Assembly: GCF_029962835.1 (NCBI RefSeq)
Contig: NC_080590.1
Coordinates: 68,225,501 to 68,289,500, forward strand
Source of the DNA: Magnolia sinica
Taxonomy: Eukaryota > Streptophyta > Magnoliopsida > Magnoliales > Magnoliaceae
Length of the DNA stretch: 64,000 nt
Reading direction: 5' to 3'
In this document: piece after piece, positions 11,538 to 22,545 of the stretch
How the letters are laid out: the number at the start of each line of letters is the position of its first letter
Position numbering within the stretch: position 1 is the stretch's first letter
Position numbers and translations under genes: made by a program
Notes under the pieces: model-generated
Told to the model about the DNA's origin: nothing
What the model saw: only the letters and a program-made list of their open reading frames with translations
Database searches by the model: none

Positions 11538-12810
11538 ATGTTCTTACCGCTTACTGATGATGTCGAGATTACTGAAGTACTTCCCATATCATGTTTAGAT
11601 ATCACGATTGATGATTGGCTCCAACCTTTTGTGGATTATCTCAAATATGATAACCTACCGAAGGATCCCGCACAAAGGCTGCAAATAAGGCAAAGAGCAA
11701 AGAAATTCATTATATGTAATGAAAAACTTTACAAGAAATCCTACAACGAGGTACTGTTGCAATGTTTGGATATGAAGTAAGCGAATCAAATATTGGGTGA
11801 AGCACTTCAGGAGAATGTGGAGCTCATCAGGCTAGTAGAAATTCGTTTCATCGAATATGTTGAATAGGGTATTACTGGCCTACAATGTTCAAGGATGCAA
11901 TTGATTATGCACAACAATGTCATGAATGTTAAATACATGGTGATATAATACATGTACCCCTTGAAGATTTGCATCAATCAGTAGCTTCTTAGCCCTTCGC
12001 AGCCTAGGGACTTGATGTTATTGGTCCTATAAACCCATCGTCATCCAGAGGGAAATAGTACATCTTGGCAGCCACGGATTACTTTTTCAAGTGGACTAAA
12101 GCTATTGTGTTGAGAAGTGTCAAAGAGAGGGACGTCATGAATTTCATACGACATGCAATAATATACCATTACAGTATTCCGAAAAAGATTCTTACTGATA
12201 ATGGGACACCATTTAAGAATAGGGGAATGGAGAAATTGTGCTAGAAATATGATATTCAACATTCATTTTCAACACCTTACTATCCACCAACTAATGGATT
12301 AGCTGAAACTTTTAACAAGACAATTGTGGAAATATTGAAGAAAACTGTTGTAGGAAACAAACGTGATTGGGATGAGAAGTTGTAAGAAGCTTTGTGGGCT
12401 TATCGAACTACTCACTGTACTGCCACGAAAGCAACACCATACTCTCTAGTCTACGGGGTTGAAGTAGTTATCCCTATAGAAATGCAAGTTATCTCGCTCA
12501 GAGTGGCAGTACATCAGTCGATGACTGATGATGAAAACGCTAAGATTAGATTGGCTAAATTAGATCTGTCGGACGAAAAGCGGTTAGTAGCTCAACAGAA
12601 ATTACAATTGTATCAAGCAAGAATCTTTGCCGCTTTTGATAAAAGGGTTAGGCATCATTCCTTCAAAAAGGGTGATATGGTATTAATGTTGAAAAGATTG
12701 ATAGTGGTCACTTACAAGACGGGGCAAATTTGACCCTAAATGGAATGACCCACATATAATATCTAAAGTGTATTCTAATGGGGCATATCGGGTAGTAGAT
12801 CAAGACTGAT
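11538..12810 (+). pseudogene. Gypsy integrase, degraded
   Basis: A spacer frame (11538-11780) leads to integrase remnants in several frames. The zinc-finger end is visible (QQCHEC near 11912). The catalytic core shows GLDVIGPINPS near 12009, ILTDNGTPFKN near 12188 and the Glu in GLAETFNKT near 12298, the D,D-35-E triad. The C-terminal part 12392-12730 is open (WAYRTTHCTATKATPYSLVYG, then FAAFDKRVRHHSFKKGDMVL). Stops at several points show it is inactive. Confidence 0.85.
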
Positions 12811-14529
12811 GGGGTATAAGTATACCAGTGAACGCCCGCTCCTTAAAAATATATCGTCCATGAATATGTATATAGTTTTGATTCAGAAGACTTGTAGCGT
12901 AACTCCATAGTTCTTCTCAATCAAAAGGGGGCAGGTAAGAGTGCAATAAAGATGGATCTTTCTATTCCTTTTCAGTGTTGTATTCTCTTTCTTTGGGTAC
13001 TAATGAAATGTACACTTTCGTGGTGTATCAAAAGCATCAGCCATACCGTCAGGTGAAAAGCGCCAAATATATATATGTTGCCAGCCGCCAAAATGCTAAT
13101 GATAACGCTGATGATTATCGCCAATGGTTATCACTCATTATTATCACAAGAATAGGTCATCGGATGGAAAAGCTAAATGTAACGATCACGACAGACTAAA
13201 GTAGCAATGATGATCTGTCATGTATGATAGCAAGAAAGTGTTGCTATAAAATTGAACTATTATTGCAGGCGACATGGTAAAGCTATGCAACTAAGTCAAG
13301 ACCAAGCATTGATGATAAGTGCCAAAAGTCGATGGTTATCGCCAAAATTGCGAAAATTAGCAATTATCATTTCATCATTAATCGCTTGTACAAGCTTATC
13401 TTATTAAAATTGCTATCATCACTAAGCTGATATTATTTTAAATATAATATGAATATTGGTAGAACATTATCAGCGATGGTGAAATATCAACTATTGATTT
13501 ACCATTTTTGGCAGTGGAATAAGACTATATGGCCAACCACATATAAGGTCGATGACAGCGATGGCAGCTTATCATTTAAGGTAGCTTAGCCAAGCTTCAT
13601 ACGGCCAACTATGCATAAGACCTATCATCGTCAATGACATATATATATGTATATATATCATTCAGGTAGCAATGGAGTCTGTGGCCCTAAAAAGCCCATA
13701 GAGAGCTTCATATGCACCCATGCGGGCAATTGACAAAGCAATTATGTAAGACCCATACCATTTGTATAGTTTCAGGTAGCGTCATGAGGATGGCCGGAGA
13801 GTGCCCCTTGTGAATGGGTTTGACCTTGCAGGCGAAGGAAAAGTGAGTTTCTGTAGGATGACTCGCCAGATCGCTGGTTTGATTTCAGTAGTAACACATG
13901 GGAGCAAGTCTCTGAAGCAGGAGACCCTCCACTGATGGACTGGCAGCCTTGGATATGGTACCTCGACGGTAGCCTTGCGCACCCCGTGAACTCTAGAGAG
14001 TTACTATGGCCAACCCTTTCGTAAATCCTATCGAGTCCACGACCCTAGTAGCTTCACTAGGCCCCTCTGATGGATCACGGTTTGTGAACTCTCTGGCCGT
14101 GATAAGCCCCACGAACTCTAGAGAGTTACAACGGCCATTCACGTAAGATCAACTCCAACTACTTATGAGTTTAAACTGTGGTTGCTCCAACTACTTATGA
14201 GTCTAAACTGTGCGTGCAACTAACTAGAATTGAAAATTAGTCCTGCCCATTCTGAATATCATCTAGACAATGTTATTCTAACCAATATTATAACTTATCA
14301 CTCAAGCTCCACATGTCTATCAAACATACCTATGAGAATTGCTCAAGTTCAAAAATGACGCAATGATAAGATAAATACATGCCACATGAAGATATAACAT
14401 TAAGATAGATAAGTTTCATATGAAGTATAAAAAATAAATAATAAATAATAAATAAATAAAGGAGAGAGTTATATTTCCTGTTTAAAATGTACTCCTATTA
14501 AAATTGACCGATATGTATTTACTATTGTT
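12811..14529. other. Non-coding region between pol and the antisense gene of the Tat element
   Basis: No credible frame on either strand. GCCAA/GATGATTATCGCC-like words recur between about 13020 and 13620, and GAACTCTAGAGAGTTAC occurs twice (near 13987 and 14113) next to ATGGCCAACC or ACGGCCATTC. The 14430-14462 stretch is an AATA-rich microsatellite. Confidence 0.5.
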
Positions 14530-16812
14530 CTATTCCAAAGAGGACAAGCATTCAATGATGATATACTTGTTCTTTTGAAGAGAACGACGGTGCCTGTTTT
14601 TCTCTTGTCTTCTTGATGCTTCAGGAATAATGTCCTTCATAATTTGCAAAGGAGGAGGAGGGTGAAATTGTACAGAATTATCATCTTCTTCTGAAAATTT
14701 TGGAGATTCATGGGTACTGTGCAGAGATACTCCAAAAGCTATCCAACATTCAAGAGTATCAACAAATTGTGCTTCATAAGAAGTGTGTTCCGAGGAAATC
14801 GTTGCACAGAATTGACCAGAACAGGGGGAGTGGTTAGTCTCCCTAGAATAACCGATGCCTTGGTCTTCTTGATAACTCCTTAGTCGAGGTGGAGGAATGA
14901 ATATGGCATGGTCAACTGAATGATATCTGCGCACCAAATAGTATTGGAGGACCCACCAACGCATCCAGGGATAGAAAGAGTGGACTGGGTATCCTTGGCC
15001 TGAGAGTATAAAACAAGATCCAGTGTTAACACTCAAGAGTTGTCTCCATATCAAAGCCCAATTATACGGCCCGGTGCCACAGTTCCTCATAGATCTGGTA
15101 ATGATATCACAAGTCACCAGCACAGTTTGGCCAAACCTGAACTGACGGGCAAATCTGTTTAGATAATAGGGTTCACGCCAAAACATGATGCCTTCTCTTA
15201 AGGGAAGAGTATTAGATCTGATGGAAACAAGGAATGAGTGCTCACCATGAGAAATAGAGTCATTATCAACAGCTTCTACGCCTTTTGAATGAATAGTGAA
15301 AGGAAAATGATGAAAGTCAACAGGATCGCCGTCTTCTATTTTACAAGTAACCCAATCGTTTGATCTTTCAACCATCTTCCTCAGTTGGTAGTGTTAAAGA
15401 GGGAGCCGATAAGGATGTGAATATGCTTCCGGTGGGTCATCAAAAGTCCAAGGAGCATAGACTGAGAAAGGTTGGAGTGATAAATCTATGGGCTCAGAAA
15501 TTATATCACTGAAAGCACGATATAAGGAACACAGAACTGAAGGAGCTAATTAATGCTTTTAACCCTCAGCCATAGCGCTAGCAGCTACAAAAAGGGATGG
15601 TCTAATGACTTGTTCCGAACCAAGGAATATTTACCAAGCTTAACCAATAAGCTAGGAAGGCAGCTAATTCACAAGAGTGACTGTATTCGGTAGTGTTTGT
15701 AATATTCTCATCGATGGTTTTAAGATTCTGATGATTATAGCCTGTAAAGCTGTCAAGATAAAATAACAAGGTTATTTCAGAAGAAAGATGAAGATTTGAA
15801 GAGAAAAGATTAAGAGAAGAGAAGTGTATCGTAGTTTGTGAGAGAAATGAGCCAACCATTCAAGAGGAGTGATGTGTTCAGGAAGGGAAAAGTTAACCAA
15901 CTCACTGAAAAGTTCCAGAGTAGTCTTCGAAATCCTGGATTTACTGTCTTCTGCAGAAGCACGAGACAATTCTTCATTCGAAGGGATATCAATATCAAGG
16001 ATATTACCCATGATGGGAAGACTTGCTATACAACAAAGGTCCCATATGGTAATACTCATCTCACCCAGAGGAAGATGGAATGAGTTGGTTATGGGGGACC
16101 AAAAGTTAAGAAAGCCTCTAAAGATAGCTGTGTTTCCATAGAAATTCTCTAATGTAGCCACGATGGCATCACAAAGATTAATTCATTCCAAAATGACCGT
16201 ATGTTTTTAAGCAACAACGTGGGCCCAGGCACTATAGAAATCTCGAGGAGATAGGAGACCCTCGACTATGAAGTCATCTGTCCTCCAGGGGACACGATTG
16301 ACAAAGAAATATTGACGAGCAGTCTCGAAGAAATGAGTTGGAAAAGGCTTATGAGAATCATGGTAAGGGCGTAGAAAACGCATTTTGTATATCATACCAG
16401 CTCTCTGATGCAAATCCTTTCCTTCTATGCGGCCTTCTAGGATTCGGGGTTCTCTCATGATCCAATTAACTATAAAGACAAAGTGGCTTTGGTGGGTGGA
16501 AGGTTCGCTATGAGGGAATGACCAATGTCGTTGAAGATTCACGGGATAAGAGATGATTTTATCCGAGTAAGGGTGGTGGAATTCCAGTAGTTTTTCATTA
16601 ATCTCCATACAATTCCAAACGTGACGAGGGAATTGTTCACGTGCGAAAGAAATCAAAGAATTCCTTTTTCTCAAGGACGAAGCCTTTGAAGGATTCATGG
16701 TGACAAGGAAGAGAAAAGTTAGAGAAATTTTGGCAGAGTTTCGAGACAGAAATTTATCGCACCAAGGGCGAATGAGTTGCGCGCGCAAGTAGCGCGGATA
16801 GCTTGCGCGCAA
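14530..16812 (-). pseudogene. Antisense gene of the Tat element with a plant mobile domain
   Basis: On the minus strand three long open blocks follow each other: 16812-16207, 16161-15772 and 15375-14530. The second contains FHLPLGEMSITIWDLCCIASLPIMG, closely resembling the start of the plant mobile domain (PMD, also called aminotransferase-like), where LGEMTVTLEDVA-type motifs precede a LPV/DG turn. The third is aromatic-rich and ends with a basic, Arg/Lys-rich tail. Possible starts are at 16812 or, better placed relative to a minus-strand TATA box, the Met at 16697 (MNPSKAS). Frame changes between blocks could be introns or decay; I cannot separate these. Extra antisense frames are known in Tat-lineage elements; their role is not established. 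Confidence 0.65.
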
Positions 16813-16867
16813 GATGGGTTTAGTTGGATGATCAAATTTTAAAGTGAGGAACAGTTGAGTGGACCAT

Positions 16868-16877
16868 TATTTATAGG
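16868..16877 (-). promoter_or_regulatory. Candidate TATA box of the antisense gene
   Basis: Read on the minus strand, CCTATAAATA lies here, about 170 bp before the Met codon at 16697. It sits just inside the 3' LTR and among GAGTTGCGCG-like words, so the antisense gene seems to have its own promoter. Confidence 0.45.
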
Positions 16878-16976
16878 CTCAAGGCATCGCTAGAGAGTTA
16901 CGCGAAGCCACGCAACTCAGGTTCTCCATGGCAAGTTTGATCCTTCAAATTGATTCATAAAAATCAAATTTTGGAT

Positions 16977-16988
16977 CAAGGGGGCATC
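16977..16988 (+). promoter_or_regulatory. Polypurine tract of the Tat element
   Basis: AAGGGGGCATC directly precedes TGTTGGGG, the start of the 3' LTR. Confidence 0.7.
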
Positions 16989-17667
16989 TGTTGGGGTACC
17001 AAAATTGATTAGAGAGAGAGTTAGAGAAAGGCATGAAAAGGAGAGGGAAAGTAGTACAAGTTGCGCCGAACCCAAGTTGCGCGAGTCTGCACAACTCACC
17101 TAAGTTGCGCTGGGGCGCACAAGTTTCATCAGAGAAGGAGGATTTAGTGATACGAAGTGGGGCCCATGGCACAGGAGTCGAGGGCTCACACGTGCGGATG
17201 CCTATAAATACCCCCTCATTTGACAGATGAGATGTTTTAGGAGGTCAGTCCCTTTGACAAGTATTGAAGATAGAGAGAAGAAAGGAGGGCTACGCTACTC
17301 ATAGCGAGTTGCGCAGGGCCGCGCCGCGCGACTCCTTTATGAGTTGCATGGGTAATCTTTGAGAGCAGTCATTATGCTGAAATTTCTGATAGACGACCAG
17401 GCTATTTCAGATATTTCTAAGGGATCCTAGCATGAGAAATCCGCACAACTCATCTCCGCTGGAGATTTGATGAAAACGCACCGGAATGTTGCCAAAATTT
17501 ACATTTTAATTATATTTGACTTATGTATTTTCTGGAATCAAAGGACTAAGAAGATATTAATGAACTCATAATAAATGAAATTGATGAATATTCTCTTTGT
17601 TTCATCTTCATCGATATTAAATAAGAAATTCTCACAAATCAAGTACTTTTTGTTTCTGGTCGAAACA
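16989..17667 (+). repeat. 3' LTR of the Tat element
   Basis: It begins TGTTGGGGTACC and ends GGTCGAAACA. It aligns over its whole length with 7188-7880, including the TATA box (CCTATAAATACC near 17200). The downstream 5 bases AGTAT (17668-17672) pair with GGTAT on the left. Confidence 0.9.
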
Positions 17668-18171
17668 AGTATGCATATCTATTTATTTTCCTTGATCTGT
17701 TATGTCATTATTCAATTCCGTGTGCATCCTAAGCATGGGTTGATTCCACTTGGATATCTTATGTCTTGTCTTGCATTTCACTATAATGTCCAAATTCCTT
17801 CATTTGAAGTGCCGGAATCCAAACTCCTCTTCAATAATTCGAATTTGAATATGATGAACCTCACTCCCCTACCGGAATAAAGAGAAAATTAGGAAGAACC
17901 TCAAGAGGCTGACATCAACATGGATGATATCTTTAATGATCTAGAAGGTTCAGAAGAACCCATTAACTCTGACTATCACCCTTCTCAATTTGATGAGAAG
18001 TTATCTACATTAGAAGAAAAAGTTGACGCTCTATAAGTATCCCAGGAATCATTATCCCAAACTCAAAAATTTACTATGAAGTACATGAAAAAGTACTTCC
18101 ATTAATTCAATCCGAGTTTGAGGATTAATGATCCTTTGATACCTACACCATCCTCATTAGAGTCGGAGTGA
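17668..18171 (+). pseudogene. 3' part of the env-like frame of Sirevirus element S1
   Basis: After the Tat LTR the frame resumes with RVHPKHGLIPLGYLMSCLAF and runs open to a TAA at 17878-17880. Related coding continues with acidic residues (DIFNDLEGSEEPINSDYHPSQFDEKL) and a heptad-like segment (LSTLEEKVDAL), interrupted by TAA codons, to a TGA at 18169-18171. The acidic then coiled-coil end mirrors the C-terminal part of the S2 frame at 1089-1451. Stops show decay. Confidence 0.5.
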
Positions 18172-18718
18172 ACTAGATCTATTTATTTTATTTGCTTGAA
18201 TCTGTACTAAACAATATTCTGATGGTTTGCTTGGATATTTTCATGGCTTGTATGGATAGTTTATATCCTATACCGTATTATTTATCTTGATGTTTTATTT
18301 TAGATGTTTGGATATTTCATATACATTGTCCTATACAATGTCCTTCATTTTAATGTTACATCTTTCCTGATATTCCTAATTTCGATTTTACCCTGCTTTG
18401 ACAAATATGCTTATTGATGTATCATATGATTTGTTCTTCCTGTGGAATTATTATGGAATTAGTGTGCTACATATTTTGTGCATAGTATATGTGTATTTCT
18501 CAGGGGTAGCTATATACATGCTTTAGCTAGCTATATGCCGCTGATTGACGTAGCATTAGTTAAACAAAGTTGGTTACGAGGATTACAAGGATGATTATTA
18601 AATCTACACAGGGTAGCTTTAATATTGTTGAATCTTGTGAATGAATCTTGTGGAGTGATTGTGATTATGAGTATGTATGAATGTATTGTCTATGTTGTGT
18701 GTTTTGTCACGAAATTGA
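18172..18718 (+). other. Non-coding stretch between the S1 env-like frame and its polypurine tract
   Basis: T-rich sequence corresponding in position to 1452-2030 of S2. No gene seen. Confidence 0.4.
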
Positions 18719-18731
18719 CGAAGGGGGAGAT
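18719..18731 (+). promoter_or_regulatory. Polypurine tract of Sirevirus element S1
   Basis: ACGAAGGGGGAGA borders the LTR. It matches the AAAGGGGGAGATTG tract of S2 in sequence and place. Confidence 0.65.
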
Positions 18732-19059
18732 TATAAGTGCTTATATGTTTAGCACACATTGATTGTCAAATTTCGGAGGACAAAAGTGTTACAAGTCAGA
18801 TCACAAGTTTAGAATCACAACTATTTTACATGTCTGAAGATCAACTCAAGATCGACTTATAATTAGCTTAGATTAGCATATCATCTCAAGCAGTCGTCAA
18901 CCGATTGCAAGACAAGTTCAAGTCAAAGTTCAAGACAAGTTCAAGACAAGTTATCCCATGTATTTGCTAAAACACAGGTGATATAACTCTAGAAAGACCT
19001 TAGGTTAGGTACTTTCAAAATGAAAATTGATTTTGGATTTTTAATAGTGTTTTTACTCT

Positions 19060-19365
19060 GAAGTTCGGCTAGCCTAGCTTCCTTGACTAACTTAACTTCA
19101 AGTTCGAGCAAAATATCTTCTTTTAAAAAAAAAAAAATTCGACTGACCTAACTTTTGATTCGTCTAGCCTAAACTTGAAATTCGGCCAACCCGAGTGAAG
19201 TTCGGGTCAAATTCCTGCAATGAATTTATTTAGAATTCGGCCAGCCAACTTTCACCTCGAGCCAACTGAATTTTGGATAAATCTTATCCCATGCAATCCG
19301 ATAGTTGTTAGATCGAATCTGGTGGAATCCGGCCAACCGAAGTTATTCTTAGGCTAGCCGAATTT
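19060..19365. repeat. Array of TTCGGCTAGCC-like words in the S1 LTR
   Basis: GTTCGGCTAGCCTAGC, ATTCGGCCAACCCGA, ATTCGGCCAGCCAAC, TCCGGCCAACCGAAG and GGCTAGCCGAATT recur in both orientations and stop about 15 bp before the TATA box. Confidence 0.75.
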
Positions 19366-19378
19366 CCAACATTTTTTG

Positions 19379-19389
19379 CTATAAATAGA
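19379..19389 (+). promoter_or_regulatory. TATA box of the S1 LTR
   Basis: CTATAAATAGA directly after the word array, at the position expected for the LTR promoter. Confidence 0.55.
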
Positions 19390-20410
19390 GGCATTCTCTC
19401 ATTCTAAACTACAACGAAAAATCACTCTAAACTTTCTGCAAATGAGAAAAAAGCTCAAGTTCTTGGCTAGCTATTCATGTGGTATTTATAATTTATTTTT
19501 AGCTTATTTAATTTCCTTTCTTAAGATCATTTCAATCTTATTCTAAAGAGTATTTTATACTCCTTTTGAGATATAAGAGAATTGAATCAAGTAGCATCTG
19601 GGTTGTTCATTTTTAAAATACTATAGAACCCTATCCTCTTTCTATTTGAGTGAATACTGCCTCCTCCACATACAAGAAAGAAGTTCTTCTATTACAAGCT
19701 TCTACTGCATCTTCCAATCGACATTTGAAGATAAGTTATTTACTGCTTTATTTCATTTTGGTTTTTCTGAGATAGCCTGTGAAAATCTCAGTGGTTGATT
19801 TGTGATAGCCCGTGAAAATCAAAAAAGTGGGTTTTTGTTTGTGATAGTCCGTCAAAATCATAAAAGGGGTTTTATTGTGGTGAGCCCCTGAAAATCACAA
19901 AGAAATGTATAAGGTTATTAAGGTAAACCTGTAAAAACCTTGTTAGAATGAAAGCTGAGTGGAGTAGGTATGGTTGTTTTAAGCACCGAACCACTATAAT
20001 TCCTTTGTGCCTTGTGGTGAATGTTTATTTCCTTTTGGTGGTAGATGTTATTTATTTCATTTTTGTAGTCAATGCTATAATTATTTTGTATTCTCTTGCT
20101 AGTTTGAAAGATTGATTTTAAAGACATTTGTAAAATAAGGTTATCATGCCTAATATTTTCATGAAGGTTTTCCTACGAATTATTTGGAATCAAGGTTTCA
20201 ATACTTAGGTGATTGAGATTTCGTATTCTTTATATATTCCGTTTTTATTTCGATTATTTGGCATTGTCCTATTCACCCACCTTCTAGGATATCGCTAGCT
20301 CTTCTTTTAAAAAATGATCAATAAAAATTGATGGACAAGGTGGATGTATAACATGTTCATTAAGGTGGGCTCATCGTCAAGGTAACATCTAATCAACTCC
20401 GCTTAGAAAA

Positions 20411-20641
20411 ATCTGTTTATCCATGCCATTCATCCCTTCTCTCAGATCATTTTAATTTATGTGCACAAAAATGAGGTAGATCCAATTCTCAAGTGGACCA
20501 CACCAAATATTAAGACGGGGTTGCATTAAATGCAATAGTCATCTTTGGTGTGGTATACTTGACCATTGGATCTGCTTCATTTTTCGTGCACATACCTTAA
20601 AATGAACTGAGAGAAGGGATGGATGGCGTGGATAAACAGAT
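20411..20641. repeat. Fold-back element with arms of about 100 bp
   Basis: ATCTGTTTATCCATGCCATTC (read up to 20 bases at 20411) reappears inverted as GGCGTGGATAAACAGAT ending at 20641. The arms stay similar through CTTCTCTCAG, TGTGCAC and CCACACCAAA. The centre TGCATTAAATGCA (about 20522-20534) is itself palindromic. It belongs to the GTGGGCCC-type repeats seen further right. Confidence 0.7.
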
Positions 20642-20797
20642 ACATCATGGTGGGCCCACCCATAGAACTGCACATTCATGGCTAGAGAAGATGGGGGTAG
20701 GATGCAATCCACATCCTTTGAAAACACGCTGGAAGAGTACCATGTACTCAAAGTCTACATTAATGTTTGTGAGAAATTTACCTTGTCATCTGTTGTA

Positions 20798-20881
20798 CCA
20801 GATCGTAGTAGTACAGGGGCAAAAATTATAAGGCAAATCCCAGATCGTAGTAGTACAGGGGCAAACAATATAAGGCAAATC
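20798..20881. repeat. Tandem duplication, 2 copies of 42 bp
   Basis: CCAGATCGTAGTAGTACAGG opens both copies (20798 and 20840); they differ at a few bases near the end. Confidence 0.8.
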
Positions 20882-21149
20882 CACCGCTCATGTGGGTTCT
20901 GCGATAAGAAAAAGTTGTTAGAGAAATGCCTATAATTGAAACCTCTATGGGTCCATCATGTTATTTATATGCCATCCATACTGTTCATAAGGTCATTCCT
21001 ATTTTATGAATTGAAAATACAAAAATATTTTCCAAAACTTTGGTGGCCCCACAAATGTTTCAACAATGGATGTTTAATCTACCGTCTTTTCTATTGTGTG
21101 GCTACTAGAGTTTTGGATCTGTCTCACTTTTGGCCCCATGTCCTATTAT

Positions 21150-21150
21150 G

Positions 21151-21185
<35 letters not shown>
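21150..21185. repeat. Poly(A) tract
   Basis: About 35 A in a row. Confidence 0.9.
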
Positions 21186-21187
<2 letters not shown>

Positions 21188-21776
21188 GATGAATGGGGTA
21201 GATTTATGACAAACATTATAGTGGGCCCACTAACTTCCTATGGCACAAAGCTACGGAAGGGTAGCAGGCAATTGACGTCATTTTCCAAAGACACATAGGG
21301 AGAGAGCATTAAGGAGGAGGAAGAGGTTTGTTTCCAAAGAAAGTGAGATAGACAAAGGTGTCCAGTGTGATGGGTCCAAATAATGTATCACATGCCTAAG
21401 AAATCTGATCGGTTAATTGAGTAGAGTTCCTTGTATGCATATGAAAGTTACAAATATATATATATATACTACATAATATTTTCTATACAATAAAAGTGGG
21501 TTATGAGAAACCTATTCCAATAATTTAGTTTCAACTTACATGTGTGGATTCAACAATGAAGTCCATTTATTAATTTTTGACAAATAAAATTTAATTAGTG
21601 GGCCATATTTGATAAACGAGTTAGATCTTTGACATGTGTTACCAACATACCCATGTAATACTTGATGTCAAGTGAGCATTAATGTAGATAATAATAAAAA
21701 AATATTTCTATAAATTAATAATTTAATGCATAGCTAGTTAGATTGATTTGAATGGTCCAATTAGTTGTGTGTGAGC

Positions 21777-21780
<4 letters not shown>

Positions 21781-21826
<46 letters not shown>
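21781..21826. repeat. (CT)n microsatellite
   Basis: CT dinucleotides over 46 bp, followed by a short GT run. Confidence 0.95.
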
Positions 21827-21828
<2 letters not shown>

Positions 21829-21850
21829 GTGTGTGTGTGTGCACGCGCTT

Positions 21851-22180
21851 TAAATGCTCACCTACACACCAGTTTGCACTAGTTCTCGTGAGAACTTTTT
21901 AGAACTCATTTGACGTGATATGAGCACTAAACGATCCACGGATGCAACACCCCATAAAACCTCCCAGCCCTAACTTTTACCATGATCCAAAACTTTATTG
22001 AGCCATGGAAAAAGGAAATAATTTCCTACCTTGATTTGCCTCTCTCTTTGATGTGCCTCACAAGAGTTTTGAATCAGGTTGAGAGTTAGCCGTGGAGATT
22101 TCATGTTGTGCTGCATTACATGGCCAATTCGGATTTTGTGCCCACGGCACGTGTGCAAAGGTGCGCACCTAAGAAGTTAC
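21851..22180. mobile_element. hAT-like small inverted-repeat element, family M1, copy 1
   Basis: Ends resemble GCTCACCTACACACCAGTTT on the left and GTGCAAAGGTGCGCACC on the right. The interior (GATCCAAAACTTTATTGAGCC, then CCTTGATTTGC) matches the copies at 23107 and 32157. Non-coding. Confidence 0.6.
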
Positions 22181-22308
22181 ACAAGTAATCCAAATGACAA
22201 ATTGTTGGATTTGTATGGGAAAAAACCAACTAGATTTTTATACAAACATAATTTGGTAGGTTTAACTTAGACCCATTAGGTGTCACTTGCATTGAGGCTG
22301 GCCTTGAT

Positions 22309-22463
22309 TTATGTATTCTATATTCATGCCATCCATCCATTTTGTCGATCATTTTAGGGCATGATCCTGAAAATAAAAATGAATCAAATTAAAATCTCAA
22401 GTGGACCATGCTATAAGAAGAAGTGGTGATTGAACACCCCACCATTAAAAACTTCCAAGGGCG

Positions 22464-22468
<5 letters not shown>
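22309..22468. mobile_element. Truncated copy of the GTGGGCCC-type long-inverted-repeat family M3
   Basis: One arm only: ATGCCATCCATCCATTTTG, TCATTTTAGGGCATGAT, TCTCAAGTGGACC, CCATTAAAAACTT. It is cut off by the AT microsatellite at 22470. Confidence 0.55.

Positions 22469-22469
<1 letters not shown>

Positions 22470-22543
<74 letters not shown>
22470..22543. repeat. (AT)n microsatellite
   Basis: Uninterrupted AT dinucleotides over about 74 bp. Confidence 0.95.

Positions 22544-22544
<1 letters not shown>

Positions 22545-22545
<1 letters not shown>

Larger units (their letters stand above)
7188..17667 (+). mobile_element. Tat-lineage Ty3/Gypsy LTR retrotransposon, 10.5 kb, both LTRs present
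   Basis: Near-identical direct repeats bound the element at 7188-7880 and 16989-17667. A primer-binding site follows the first and a polypurine tract precedes the second. Flanking bases are GGTAT on the left and AGTAT on the right, a 5-bp target duplication with one mismatch. Order inside: protease, reverse transcriptase, RNase H, a second RNase H, integrase, about 1.6 kb without coding, then an antisense gene (14530-16812). The dual RNase H and the extra antisense gene are marks of the Tat lineage. Pol carries many stops, gag is not visible, so the copy is inactive. It lies inside the env-like gene of element S1. Confidence 0.9.
18732..20305 (+). repeat. 3' LTR of Sirevirus-type element S1 (about 1.6 kb)
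   Basis: It starts at TATAAGTGCTTATATG (a decayed TG start) after the polypurine tract and ends after GTCCTATTCACCCACCTTCTAGG near 20290, matching the C-rich LTR end of S2. The exact 3' border is uncertain by about 10 bp. A TATA box (CTATAAATAGA) is at 19379-19389. TTCGGCYAGCC-like words fill about 19060-19365 directly upstream. Confidence 0.7.

Noticed and set aside
14530-15375. The 281-residue minus-strand frame as an independent host gene
   Set aside because: It lies within the Tat element between integrase and 3' LTR and lines up with the other antisense blocks.
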